NCBI GenBank assembly: GCA_052161605.1 | Contig: CP197409.1 | Length of the DNA: 64,000 bases | Source of the DNA: JBKCUI01 sp052161605 | Lineage (GTDB): Bacteria > Planctomycetota > Planctomycetia > Pirellulales > Pirellulaceae | Reading direction: 5' to 3' (one strand) | In this document: positions 36,169 through 45,788 of the stretch, piece after piece | How the letters are laid out: every line of letters starts with the position of its first letter | How positions within the stretch are numbered: the stretch's first letter is position 1 | Translations under genes and position numbers: made by a program | The notes under the pieces: model-generated | What the model was told of the DNA's origin: nothing | The model's database searches: none | What the model saw: only the letters and a program-made list of their open reading frames with translations

Positions 36169-36547
36169 GGCTTGTGCATTTGTTCAACGACCGTAAGGTT
36201 GTTGTAAGAGCTCAAAGCATTCCTAACCAGAATGATGGGCACCTTAGGATTTGTTTCGACAGTCGTCATTCAAGGAAGGAGAATGGATTAGCTCAGTTGT
36301 TGAGCCAGGTGGGACGATACCCCATCCAGCTTTCGCTCGAAAGCGATATCTATGCAAAGTCGACACGACCGTTACGGATGGTCTCCTTCGACATGGACTG
36401 CATGATGATTACGGATCGAGCTTAGAGGTTACAGTCTGCTGTGCAGCGAACCTCTAATAGTTGGGCAAGGTAGCAGTCCATTTGTCATCTCAGCATCGCC
36501 GCCATATGATTGGTAGAGCCGATCTAGTCCTCACGGGGGAGAATATT
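36169..36547. other. Upstream region of the FlgM-like gene
   Basis: No supported gene; short open frames lack family features. A hairpin at 36424-36455 pairs AGAGGTT with AACCTCT around an inner CTGC/GCAG stem, about 90 bases before the start of the FlgM-like gene. It has no U-tract. Confidence 0.35.
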
Positions 36548-36838
36548 ATGCAGATTTCTGGAAACTTTTCGATTTCGGGTATCGACGCAGCACGAGGTGC
36601 ATCGCGAACGAACGCAATCAAGTCAGCACACGAAGAGACCAAGGCTTCGATGTCGATGCCTGTCGATCAGCTAGAGCTGTCCCCTGAGGCCCTAGGGATG
36701 AGCCAAACATCTAGTAGCACCGAAGTCTTTCGTGCCGATAAGGTAGCCGCTTTGCGAGATGCGATCGCTACGGGGAATTACGATACCGACGAGAAGCTCA
36801 ACGCAGCTTTTGAGATCATGCTCGACCGGCTCGGGTAG
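36548..36838 (+). CDS. flgM: FlgM-like anti-sigma28 factor
   Basis: 96 residues from ATG 36548, with GGGGGAG upstream. The last 40 residues (FRADKVAALRDAIATGNYDT, then DEKLNAAFEIMLDRL) match the helical sigma28-binding end of FlgM. The first half is disordered and Ser/Ala-rich, as in FlgM. It would hold the flagellar sigma factor until the hook is complete. No other flagellar gene is in the window, so the symbol rests on the C-terminal match. Confidence 0.7.
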   Translation: MQISGNFSISGIDAARGASRTNAIKSAHEETKASMSMPVDQLELSPEALGMSQTSSSTEVFRADKVAALRDAIATGNYDTDEKLNAAFEIMLDRLG

Positions 36839-36877
36839 TTGGTTGTGTTGGGAGTGTACGCAGCCCGCTAGCATCTT

Positions 36878-37660
36878 CGTTTAACCGCACGGGCAACGCC
36901 CTGCGCTGCGGTCTCCAGGGCAATAGCAGTTTGATTTCCAGCAGATTCAGAGACGCCAGCAGATTGGAAATCAGATCGTCATGGTCGTAGACCGTCGATC
37001 GTTTAACCGCATGGGCAACGCCCTGCGCTGATGCCTCCAGGGGCGTGCTATGACAGCGACGCAGAGTATAGTCGCCTGAGCCGCGCTGGTTAGTCCCGGG
37101 TTAGGACGCTCAACGCAGCCCGTTGGGCATGCGGATAAACGACCGAGCCTGCGCTGATGTCTCCAGGGGCGGGCTATGACAGCGACGCAGAGTATAGTCG
37201 CCTGAGCCGCGCTGGTTAGTCCCGGGTTAGGACGCTCAACGCAGCCCGTTGGGCATGCGGATAAACGACCGAGCCTGCGCTGATGCCTCCAGGGGCGTGC
37301 TATGACAGCGACGCAGAGTATAGTCGCCTGAGCCGCGCTGGTTAGTCCCGGGTTAGGACGCTCAACGCAGCCCGTTGGGCATGCGGTTAAACGACCGAGC
37401 CTGCGCTGATGTCTCCAGGGGCGGGCTATTGTAGCAACCCGGGGTATTGTCATCTAACCCGCGCCATCATCCCCGTGTTAGAAAGCCTAACGCAGCCCGT
37501 TGGGCGTGCGGTTAAACGACCGAGCCTGCGCTGATGTCTCCAGGGGCACGCTATGATAGCAACCGGGGCATCTTCACCTAAACCACGCCAGCTTCTCCGG
37601 GTTAGAGCGATCATAGCAGGGCGTTGCCCCGTGCGGTCAAGCGACGGGATGGTTTGCTCG
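36878..37660. repeat. REP2 cluster with five tandem ~126-bp repeats
   Basis: GCGCTGATG recurs at 37025, 37151, 37277, 37403 and 37528, a period of 126, 126, 126 and 125. Each unit holds CTCCAGGGGC, a spacer with GAGCCGCGCTGG, and the inverted REP2 end GCCCGTTGGGCATGCGG. The first three are nearly identical, a sign of recent expansion. Because 126 is divisible by three, a long minus-strand frame (36971-37453) arises by chance. Confidence 0.85.
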
Positions 37661-38191
37661 TTCAGCGGTCCTAGTACCCTATCTTATGGTCATTTATCCC
37701 CCCTGCGGCACGTTAAAATTGCACTCATCGCCGGTGTAATCGTTACAACCGTCACCGCTATTCGTACCTTTTTCGTTAGTCATCCTAAATTACCAAGCCT
37801 CAACATTTTTTCTATTCCATCCTTCTTGACCAGTCGATTTATGTCGCCTGTTGGGATTTAGTTTCCCGATCGTTCACTTTGTTTATAGACCCGTGTGGCT
37901 GATTGCTCCGGTCTCGTCAAGAACGCCCTCGGTTCCGAGGGGACGAGTCGCCCCGAGCGAGATGTAACTCTTTCATGGCATGAATGACTCAAGCCGTGAG
38001 AGGTGATGCGGATGGTGAGGGCGTCCATGGACGGGATCAGCCCGAGCAAAATTGTTGGCGGTCTATTGGTGTCAAGTAAACGAATCGGGCTTATCGGGAA
38101 TCAAGGTCCAATATTAGGCGGCTGGCGATCAGAACATCGCCTCGCTGGAACATATGTCCTGCGTGGTATTGCAACTCCAAGGAGAATGGGA
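37661..38191. other. Long upstream region of the YTV gene
   Basis: About 530 bases without a supported gene. It contains a small CTCGG/CCGAG hairpin near 37930 and otherwise nothing recognised. The YTV mRNA may have a long leader. Confidence 0.35.
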
Positions 38192-39841
38192 ATGAAAAAA
38201 ATTTGGGCTCTTCCAGCAGTAGCGGCACTTGTGTCTGCGTTTGCTGGGGCTGCACAGGCCGACTGCGGTTGTGCTGTCAGCTATGAAAACCTCGGTAGCG
38301 GTTTGGTAGACTCGACCGGGTCTGCAAACCAAACCGTGATGCGTAAGGTTCGCAAGGTTGTCTACGAGCAAGAAACGGTTCAGGGTTCCAGAATGGAAAA
38401 CCAAATCGTTTACGAAGACAAAGTCGTGAACCGAACTCGATACGAAAGAGAAACACTCAATCGTGAAGTTTCCTACACGGTCAATGTGCCTGTTCGTGAA
38501 ACTCACACTGGTGTTCGTACTTACACCGTCAAGCGACCTGTTTACGAGACGCACACAAAGCAAGTGACGTATAACGTCAAACGCCCTGTGTACGAAACGC
38601 ACAGCAAGGTTGTTAACTACACAGTTATGGTTCCTGTTCGTGAAACCCACGAAAAGGTTATCAACTATACTGTGAAGCGACCTGTGTACGAAACACATGA
38701 AAAAGTCGTTAACTACACCGTTATGGTTCCTGTTCGTGAAACGCACGAAAAGGTTGTCAATTACACGGTCATGAACAAAGTGATGGAAACACGTGAAAAC
38801 GTTGTTAACTACACTGTCATGGTTCCTGTAACGGAAACCAAAGAACGAACTGTAACGGAGCGAATCACCAAGCCTGTGAACTACACCAAGACGGTTACCG
38901 TCAACGGTGGAAGCTGGCAAACAGTTGAGGAAGAAGTTCCTGGTCCTGTTGTTCGTCGCACTGTTCGCGAACCAGGTACATGGACCTTCGATCCTGCAAC
39001 ATGCCGAAACGTATACTGCCCAGGCGCTTGCCGAGTAGAATGCGTTCAGTGCCCACCTAAGAAGGTTTGCAAGAAGGTTTGGGTTCCAAGCTGCGAGACC
39101 AAGGAAATCAACTGCGTACGCTACGAAACCGAATGCGTAACCAAGGTTGTTCCTTACACGGTTACCAAGTGCGTGCCTGAGTGCCGTCAGAAGACGGTTA
39201 CTTACAACGTTTGCAAGTTGGTTCCAGAGTGCCGTCAAAAGACCGTTACTTACACCACCTGCAAGATGGTTCCTGAGTGCCGACAAAAGACTGTTACTTA
39301 CACCACCTGCAAGATGGTATGTGAGCAAAAGTCCAAGGTTTGCACCTACACCACCTGCAAGATGGTTCCTGAGTGCCGACAAAAGACGGTAAACTACACC
39401 ACTTGCAAGATGGTTTGCGAGCAAAAAGTCAAGGACGTTTGCTACACGACCTGCAAGATGGTCTGCGAGGAAAAGAGCGTTCCTTACACCTACACCACTT
39501 GCAAGATGGTCAAGGAATGCCGAACCAAGGTTGTTCCTTACACAGTTTGCAAGCCAGTATGCTACCAAGAAACCATCAAGGTTGCTAAGTGTGTAAAGGT
39601 ATGCGTACCTTACACCTACACCCGATGCGTTCCAAAGGTTGTTTGCGAAGAAGTTCCTGTAACCGTTTGCAACGATCCTTGTGCAGTCGCTTGTGATCCA
39701 TGTGCAGCTAGCGGCATGGGAAGCGGAATCCGTGGTGGCTTGTTCAACGGACGTCTCCGAAGCTTGCTCAACGGTCTGCGATGCCACGGTGGTTGCAGCT
39801 GTGCATCTGGTTGCGAAACAGCACCAGCTTGCGGTTGCTAA
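38192..39841 (+). CDS. YTV-repeat cysteine-rich surface protein
   Basis: 549 residues. Start at ATG 38192 with AAGGAG seven bases upstream; the frame is open further up but only this start gives the signal peptide (KKIWALPAVAALVSAFAGAAQA). Residues 50-260 repeat VNYTVMVPVRETHEKV-like units without Cys. After a Pro/Cys hinge (PGACRVECVQCPPKKVC), residues 310-510 repeat KTVTYTTCKMVPECRQ with two to three Cys per unit. This is the planctomycete YTV family found in proteinaceous cell walls, and disulphide cross-linking is expected. A strong terminator follows. Confidence 0.9.
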   Translation: MKKIWALPAVAALVSAFAGAAQADCGCAVSYENLGSGLVDSTGSANQTVMRKVRKVVYEQETVQGSRMENQIVYEDKVVNRTRYERETLNREVSYTVNVPVRETHTGVRTYTVKRPVYETHTKQVTYNVKRPVYETHSKVVNYTVMVPVRETHEKVINYTVKRPVYETHEKVVNYTVMVPVRETHEKVVNYTVMNKVMETRENVVNYTVMVPVTETKERTVTERITKPVNYTKTVTVNGGSWQTVEEEVPGPVVRRTVREPGTWTFDPATCRNVYCPGACRVECVQCPPKKVCKKVWVPSCETKEINCVRYETECVTKVVPYTVTKCVPECRQKTVTYNVCKLVPECRQKTVTYTTCKMVPECRQKTVTYTTCKMVCEQKSKVCTYTTCKMVPECRQKTVNYTTCKMVCEQKVKDVCYTTCKMVCEEKSVPYTYTTCKMVKECRTKVVPYTVCKPVCYQETIKVAKCVKVCVPYTYTRCVPKVVCEEVPVTVCNDPCAVACDPCAASGMGSGIRGGLFNGRLRSLLNGLRCHGGCSCASGCETAPACGC

Positions 39842-39937
39842 GACAAAGTGAAGTGAGTTGTGACACAAGCACTCGAATGGTTCTGTTCACCAGCGAGTGC
39901 TTGACGAGCGACTCCTAGCAAAAAGAAAAAACAAAGA

Positions 39938-39970
39938 GGGCTGGCGAGATTCGCCAGCCCTTTTCGTTTT
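39938..39970 (+). terminator. Intrinsic terminator of the YTV gene
   Basis: GGGCTGGCGA (39938-39947) pairs with TCGCCAGCCC (39951-39960), three-base loop, then TTTTCGTTTTT. Confidence 0.85.
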
Positions 39971-39990
39971 TACATTGATTTAACGGACCT

Positions 39991-42279
39991 TCATTCGAAA
40001 AAATCCGGTGGTGATTCTCCGTTGAGCTGTGCAACGAAGCGGAGAAGATGATATCTGGCCGCATTGGAAGGGAGTGCTTTAGCTAAGTCTTCTGACCTCA
40101 TCTCCATGGTTGGTACGAAGGCACTCATCTCATAGAATTGCTTGAGAATTCTCTTAAGCTTGTTGTCAGCGTTATATCTTGACTGGTACAGTGCAAAAGA
40201 TTGCTTGTAAAGACTCTCCGAGAAAACATCCTTCTCCGCAAGCTTATCAAGCCCCTCGATCATCGATTCGACATTCAGTTTTGAAAGATCCCATGCGACT
40301 TGACGAGTCGGGAACATACCACTCACAACTACACACAAACGTGGATACGCCATGGCACCGAAATCATTTCCATAAAGTGATCTGAGTTCACGCGTGAAGA
40401 CTGCAACATCGTCGCTTTGTCCAAGCCATTGCTCAGTCAGCATGGGAACTATTTTGAAAAAAGGCTGAAAGCTATCTGGATGCATCACGGTCGATTGCTC
40501 AAGAATGGAATCGATTTGCCCAAGATCATTACTCGTCGTAGACGTGTAAAACAAAAGGAGGGCGTAAGCGACGCTACACGGTCGAGATTTTTCAAGCATG
40601 GGAGTGATATCCGAACGCAGCTTTTTCATCTCGTCGTAAAATTTTTCTCTTGTCTCTGACGTGAAACTCCGAGGATTCGTGTTTCTCACCGAACGCCATG
40701 CGGCATAGATTCTTCTAAAACCTGAGGATGCCCGCGCTAGATCTCCTCCATCTTTGTGCCATTCGTTCAACGCCTTCAGCTTGGTAAACGTTTTCTCAGA
40801 CGGAGACTGTTCCTCTTCCCAATTGATCCATTGTAATCCAATTACCTGGGCAAGATTCGTGAAAACATCCTGAGAAGAAAATCCGTAATGCCACCAGAAA
40901 TTGTTATTGAGGATAAAGTCCCCGATAAGATCCAATTGACTAGTTGAAACATCGAACATCGCGACGCCAAGGGAATCATGGAAAAAAGATTCGCAACTAG
41001 TGTACTGCCATGGAATACGACTGAATACTTTAACGATGTTACCTACCCGATATGCGATGCGATTCGCTTTATAGGCGGCGCAGAAGTCGGTTGCACCTTT
41101 CGGCAAAACTGTTGGAGCAGACGATAGGTTTGAGTAGAAGTTAGCATCGACGAGAACCGATTCCAACGTTTCCTGGTCGTTCTTTCTCAACGCAATCATC
41201 ATTCGAGAATCGCTGTTCTCCATGGGTGAGGTAGAGACTAGCTGGACAGGATTCCAAGTCAAGTCGCTTGAGACCATTCTACGATTCTCAAAGTTCTTCC
41301 CTATATCCCCATGCCACCACTGGAATACCTCTTGACCATGGACCCATTGTGTCGTGAATCGACCGCATACTACTAATCGCTCTCCACCTCGATACTGTAA
41401 TGACTCGACTAAATCTTTGCGTCCAATCTCTAACTCATTTAGCTCAATTTCTGTGGGAATTCCTTCGTTCCAAAAAGCCATTCGGTTTCCGCCATCGCTA
41501 ATAGCGACATTGCTCTTTGCAATCGCTTTTGGTACCTGATTTGCAATCTTCAAACTGCCATCGGTTACAAACACTTCCCCCCGCTCGCACCGGATCGCCA
41601 GCTTATCTAGATCGCTGGCTATCGCGATCTGGGCGACCTTGCTCGGAAGACTTTTCGTAGAGGAGCCAACCAATCCCTCTTCCAAATCAAAACGCACCAC
41701 AGTGTCAGCGATCGCAGCAAAAATGCTCTTGCCGTCCAAGCTGAATACTACACTCGAAACATTCTTCAATTGGACGGGAAAAGTCTTGTCTAGTGTCCCT
41801 TTAGACGTGTTCCAAAGACCGAAGGAATCGGAATCAAACACAATCAGGTGGTGGCCATCGCGAGATAACGCAAAGCTGGGGGATTCTCCCTTCAGTGTGA
41901 TACTGCACAACTCAACCATTGGCTCGCGCGGAATTTTGACTCGATCAATCACGGACGCGGCATTGTCACTCAGACCGTCGGGGACATAAATATCCCCAAA
42001 TTGTTGTTCTAAAGGTTGTGTCTCTAAAAAGGATCGAACGTTATCTCGAACCTTGTCAAAAAAATCGAGTCGAGACGGTGCGACGGAATCAAAAAAGGTT
42101 CGATTAACCGGCCAGTCGTACGAATATCTTTGAGTAACACCCGAAACCTGGACACCATCCTCCATCGATGGAGGATTAGTGATCGGAATCGGCTGTTCAC
42201 ATCCTAGTACAAATACGAGATGAATGACCGATACCGCCAATATCGGTCCGAACTTCAGTCGAAGGGGTGCTGGATTCAT
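39991..42279 (-). CDS. Lipoprotein with WD40-like propeller region
   Basis: 762 residues. The signal peptide ends in VFVLGC, a lipobox, so Cys27 is probably lipidated. Residues 120-330 contain propeller-like strands (SPSFALSRDGHHLIVFDSDSF, VSSVVFSLDGKSIFAAIADT). The C-terminal 350 residues are helical with many aromatic residues and no recognised family. It follows the LRR gene with 18 bases between them, on the same strand, so the two likely form an operon and may act together at the cell surface. Confidence 0.7.
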   Translation of the reverse strand: MNPAPLRLKFGPILAVSVIHLVFVLGCEQPIPITNPPSMEDGVQVSGVTQRYSYDWPVNRTFFDSVAPSRLDFFDKVRDNVRSFLETQPLEQQFGDIYVPDGLSDNAASVIDRVKIPREPMVELCSITLKGESPSFALSRDGHHLIVFDSDSFGLWNTSKGTLDKTFPVQLKNVSSVVFSLDGKSIFAAIADTVVRFDLEEGLVGSSTKSLPSKVAQIAIASDLDKLAIRCERGEVFVTDGSLKIANQVPKAIAKSNVAISDGGNRMAFWNEGIPTEIELNELEIGRKDLVESLQYRGGERLVVCGRFTTQWVHGQEVFQWWHGDIGKNFENRRMVSSDLTWNPVQLVSTSPMENSDSRMMIALRKNDQETLESVLVDANFYSNLSSAPTVLPKGATDFCAAYKANRIAYRVGNIVKVFSRIPWQYTSCESFFHDSLGVAMFDVSTSQLDLIGDFILNNNFWWHYGFSSQDVFTNLAQVIGLQWINWEEEQSPSEKTFTKLKALNEWHKDGGDLARASSGFRRIYAAWRSVRNTNPRSFTSETREKFYDEMKKLRSDITPMLEKSRPCSVAYALLLFYTSTTSNDLGQIDSILEQSTVMHPDSFQPFFKIVPMLTEQWLGQSDDVAVFTRELRSLYGNDFGAMAYPRLCVVVSGMFPTRQVAWDLSKLNVESMIEGLDKLAEKDVFSESLYKQSFALYQSRYNADNKLKRILKQFYEMSAFVPTMEMRSEDLAKALPSNAARYHLLRFVAQLNGESPPDFFE

Positions 42280-42297
42280 GTACGCAACCTTGGTTAA

Positions 42298-45261
42298 CTA
42301 TTCGGGACTTTTCATTATTTGGTCTAACAGGTCGAGCCACTCGAAATTACCAGTTGGGGTCGGCTTGTTCTGAGCAGGAGCCGATGGTCTGCCGGGACCG
42401 CCGCGATTCCCCGTTGACGAATTGCTCAGTGAAGCGTTGGCAAGCAATCGGAAAATAGCTGGACTGACGATCTCATGGTCGATTGCATCCCACTCGGCAT
42501 CAATCTGAATCCTGTCCTCAAAGGGCGTTTGAGCCCCCCAGGTTCTAGGACCAGAGCTCCCTGCGAAATCGATCAATTCATCGATATAGGTTGTATAAAG
42601 ACGATTCGACTTCATTGCTTCTGTCAACAATCTGCTCTCAACCTCAGCGTCGCGTAACTCGAATGAGACAGATGGTCGACGTCGCAGTACATACCTTAAG
42701 CCATCTGCGTCCACCTTTGATCGTTGCAGACCCAACCGAATGATATCGTTACCAAGCGAATCCCCTAAGGCTTCTAATTCAGGGCGATTTAACTCGGTCC
42801 CCTCGAATGCAAGGCATGCTAAATTCTCGAGCTTCGCTAACTCATCAATGATGCTCTTCGTGCAACGCCAACCATCTAAACGAAGCATTTCCAGTCGTTC
42901 CAGTTTGGAAAGCCATTGGTAATCGCTGACATCCCCATCATCTAGTCGAAGAGTTAAAGACTTAAGGTTCTCTAACGCACCTAGGCTCGATAGGGATTCC
43001 CCAGAAATCGATTGGTTCGTGACGATCTCGAGACGTTGCAATTGCGTAAGCTTCGATAGCTTAGAGATCACCTGATTGGTTACGCAATCCCCCGCCAAAA
43101 CCAGAGCCTGGAGACCGCTCAACTCACCAATCTCAACGAGCCTGTCCTCGGAGAGATGGGTATCTACCAGCGAAAGCTTTTTCATTTTCGGCATGCTAGA
43201 AAACGGGGGAAGCCGATCATTCGTAAATTGACTGCCGCCGATCCCCAAGACTTCTATCGAATCCGAAACCTCTAGAACGAAATCTGGTGGGGCCACCCCT
43301 TGTACGACCAAGCCTCGCAGTTTTGGTACGTTAGAAATGTGCAAATGCTTAACGGGATAGCTTAGCCTCAGAACTGCTTCAAAATTTGGTAGATCAATTA
43401 ATCTCACTGCAGATAGCAGAATGATGCCATCACGAGACTCCAGTTTTTTTAGCGGATGTCCCTCGAGCCGCAACGAATCTATCGTTTGCCCTCTGGGAAT
43501 ATTCATTCTCTCAAGGTTCGGGAGCCTCTTGAGTAAGTAGTTTAACATTGTTCCGTCCCACACACCATTTTCCACTGACAACGCTTTCAAAGTCTCCCAG
43601 CCAGCTAGCTGCATGATCTGTGCCTTCTCAATCCCATAATTTTCAATCGTTAATGATTCGATACTTGGATTGCTCTTCAGGGCGTCCAGCTCGATGCCTG
43701 TGTAGTCAAAATCCCTGAGGATCAAACGTGGCAATTGCTCACATTCCGAAAGTACATTTAAGACGCGGTTGCGTTGCGATAGTGAAAGATTGGCTATTGC
43801 GTAGGATGTGTTTTGCTGTCTCGAATAGACCGTCGATGACGCGACAATCTCGGCATCCGTTGCAATCCCGCTAAGAGAACACTCCTCTAGATCCCCGACG
43901 TAAAAGGCAAGGGTACTCATGAGCGGCGCTTCTTTTACCCTGAGCCTTCTAAGCCAAACCCTGGGTGGTCCTGTTTGACTTTTGCTCATTCTCGATTTCC
44001 AAAACTTGCTATCACCCAAAACGCCGCTTTCACTGAGGAATTTTCCAAAAACAGGAGCATTGTCCACGTCGACATCGAACAACTGAAAATTGTCGAGTGA
44101 CAACACCTCCAACGCGGGCAAATTACTCAGCTTTACGGTCACGGCGGTATCATTTACCAACTCTTCGTATTCAAAGATTCTTAGTTTTTTCAAATTAGGC
44201 CAACCGTCGATCAGCAGGCTGTCTCCCACTCCCCGAGGAGGTCGAGGTAGAAAAAGCGTAGAAATTTGTTTTGACCAGGGAGGATCCGATAGTTCAGAAA
44301 GCACGACATCGGTATGCACTAGATTCATGAAACGAATGCGATCTAGGCCCGACCATTGGTTCAGCGCAGCAGAGGTGATCGACGTTCGCATTAGATTCAG
44401 TGACGTCAGCTGCGACATACGACCTACCATTTGCAGTTCGTTTGGTTGGTCAAGCTTGCGCCCGGAAATTCTAAGGGACGACAGGCGAGCATTCGCAACA
44501 AGCGGATGCAGTCGCTCGGCGTCGAATGAATTTCCCGTAATACTGAGTTTTCGAAGATAAGGTTCTACAACAATTTGATCTAACAGATCATTGTCGGGGG
44601 AATTCAACTCCACCTCTACCAAGCGATCGTGCATTCTCAAAACAAAATTGGGCAATCGATCCTTTAGAAACGCTGGCAAAACCGGAGCTACGGCGGCTAC
44701 ACCTTGCTGTTCGTAGATTTTGGTTGCTAACTCACGTGCCTTCATCGAACGCTGCATCATGACTTGCCAATAGATCAGCATTCCGCCACACAACGAGGTT
44801 AACAATAGCATGTCGGATACCGAAAGCCGGATCCTATTAGACTTTGCGGAAGTGGCTAGAGTCGACTTGTGCCACCGGTAAACGACGTCGACAAGCAATA
44901 CCGCGACGCCCAAAGCTATATTTAGCGACAGACGCGCGAAAGAAAAAAGGGTCAAGTCTGGATATTGCTCGTAATGGGCGTGCAGATAATATTCAAAAGG
45001 CCATCCTGCCGAAGTGATTCGGGGGAGTTCCTCGACGTATCCAAGGTTGATGAACGTCGTCTCGTTCCCATAAGATTGTCGCCCGTGCTCGATGGCGCTA
45101 TAAGGGATATTCAAAACGAGAATAACGAATCCAACCACGGTCGCCAAAAGACAAATTCTCAACACTTGTCCGATGGTTATCTGGCGGCGTTGACGCGATT
45201 CAACGCCTGGGTCATCGAAATCACTGACATCGATTGAATCTCGAGGCGTGTCGCCGATCAT
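42298..45261 (-). CDS. Membrane leucine-rich-repeat protein
   Basis: 987 residues from ATG 45261 (AAGGA about 10 bases upstream); an in-frame start at 45354 is less likely. The N-terminal 130 residues hold two or three transmembrane helices (ILRICLLATVVGFVILVLNI, LSLNIALGVAVLLVDVVY), with a further one near residue 160. Residues 200-920 are LRRs of the LxxLxLxxxxL kind, for example LTSLNLMRTSITSAALN and LQRLEIVTNQSISGESL. The C-terminus is Pro/Gly-rich. A binding or adhesion role is likely; no enzyme domain seen. Confidence 0.75.
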   Translation of the reverse strand: MIGDTPRDSIDVSDFDDPGVESRQRRQITIGQVLRICLLATVVGFVILVLNIPYSAIEHGRQSYGNETTFINLGYVEELPRITSAGWPFEYYLHAHYEQYPDLTLFSFARLSLNIALGVAVLLVDVVYRWHKSTLATSAKSNRIRLSVSDMLLLTSLCGGMLIYWQVMMQRSMKARELATKIYEQQGVAAVAPVLPAFLKDRLPNFVLRMHDRLVEVELNSPDNDLLDQIVVEPYLRKLSITGNSFDAERLHPLVANARLSSLRISGRKLDQPNELQMVGRMSQLTSLNLMRTSITSAALNQWSGLDRIRFMNLVHTDVVLSELSDPPWSKQISTLFLPRPPRGVGDSLLIDGWPNLKKLRIFEYEELVNDTAVTVKLSNLPALEVLSLDNFQLFDVDVDNAPVFGKFLSESGVLGDSKFWKSRMSKSQTGPPRVWLRRLRVKEAPLMSTLAFYVGDLEECSLSGIATDAEIVASSTVYSRQQNTSYAIANLSLSQRNRVLNVLSECEQLPRLILRDFDYTGIELDALKSNPSIESLTIENYGIEKAQIMQLAGWETLKALSVENGVWDGTMLNYLLKRLPNLERMNIPRGQTIDSLRLEGHPLKKLESRDGIILLSAVRLIDLPNFEAVLRLSYPVKHLHISNVPKLRGLVVQGVAPPDFVLEVSDSIEVLGIGGSQFTNDRLPPFSSMPKMKKLSLVDTHLSEDRLVEIGELSGLQALVLAGDCVTNQVISKLSKLTQLQRLEIVTNQSISGESLSSLGALENLKSLTLRLDDGDVSDYQWLSKLERLEMLRLDGWRCTKSIIDELAKLENLACLAFEGTELNRPELEALGDSLGNDIIRLGLQRSKVDADGLRYVLRRRPSVSFELRDAEVESRLLTEAMKSNRLYTTYIDELIDFAGSSGPRTWGAQTPFEDRIQIDAEWDAIDHEIVSPAIFRLLANASLSNSSTGNRGGPGRPSAPAQNKPTPTGNFEWLDLLDQIMKSPE

Positions 45262-45533
45262 GGGAGCGCGTTCCTTGTGATAGGATACGTGGATTCGTCT
45301 AGCAGTCAGGAAAGGAAGGCATGATAATACTCGATTCCTTCGCGACTTGCACAAAATATTTCGGTGCTCGTTCGCTTGTCGGCGGTAAGCTGCACATCCT
45401 TATCAGTTAGCTCATGATCGCGGGCGGATTGCGGTGGCATACCCCGCGTGCTTCCCAACAGCTATTGGCTTCCAAGCCTATGTGGGCTAAACTTTGAACT
45501 CTGGGTGGTGAATTGATTTGCCCCCAGCAAAAT

Positions 45534-45608
45534 CTGGCTGTAGCGCAGCCTGGCTAGCGCGCTACCTTGGGGTGGTAGAGGTCGTGGGTTCGAATCCCGC
45601 CAGCCAGA
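45534..45608 (+). tRNA. tRNA-Pro (anticodon GGG)
   Basis: A complete cloverleaf. Acceptor CTGGCTG with CAGCCAG; D stem GCGC/GCGC; anticodon stem CTACC/GGTAG with loop TTGGGGT, giving anticodon GGG; T arm GTGGG-TTCGAAT-CCCGC. CCA is not encoded. It stands directly before the degraded defence island, so it may mark an integration hot spot. Confidence 0.95.
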
Positions 45609-45614
45609 TTTCCG

Positions 45615-45652
45615 AAAACCCTGTAATTTCCTTGAGATTGCAGGGTTTTTTC
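45615..45652 (+). terminator. Intrinsic terminator after tRNA-Pro
   Basis: AAAACCCTG (45615-45623) pairs with CAGGGTTTT (45641-45649), followed by TT. Confidence 0.7.
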
Positions 45653-45788
45653 GTGTTTTGGGACTACCCAATTCTTGACGGCCCTTCCTGGATGGTTTCT
45701 GGCCCCCCGGCGACGTTTTGTTATACTTCGTCCCCCTTCGCAATTGGGCAAAGCGGAACCCAAATAAAACACGCACCGGAGAACGGAA

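Noticed and set aside
36971..37453. 160-codon minus-strand frame
   Set aside because: Arises from the 126-bp tandem repeat; the translation just repeats itself and matches nothing.
38129..39868. A 579-codon open frame antisense to the YTV gene
   Set aside because: It mirrors the repeat codons of the YTV gene, has no start signals or domain, and the sense strand has signal peptide, ribosome binding site and terminator.
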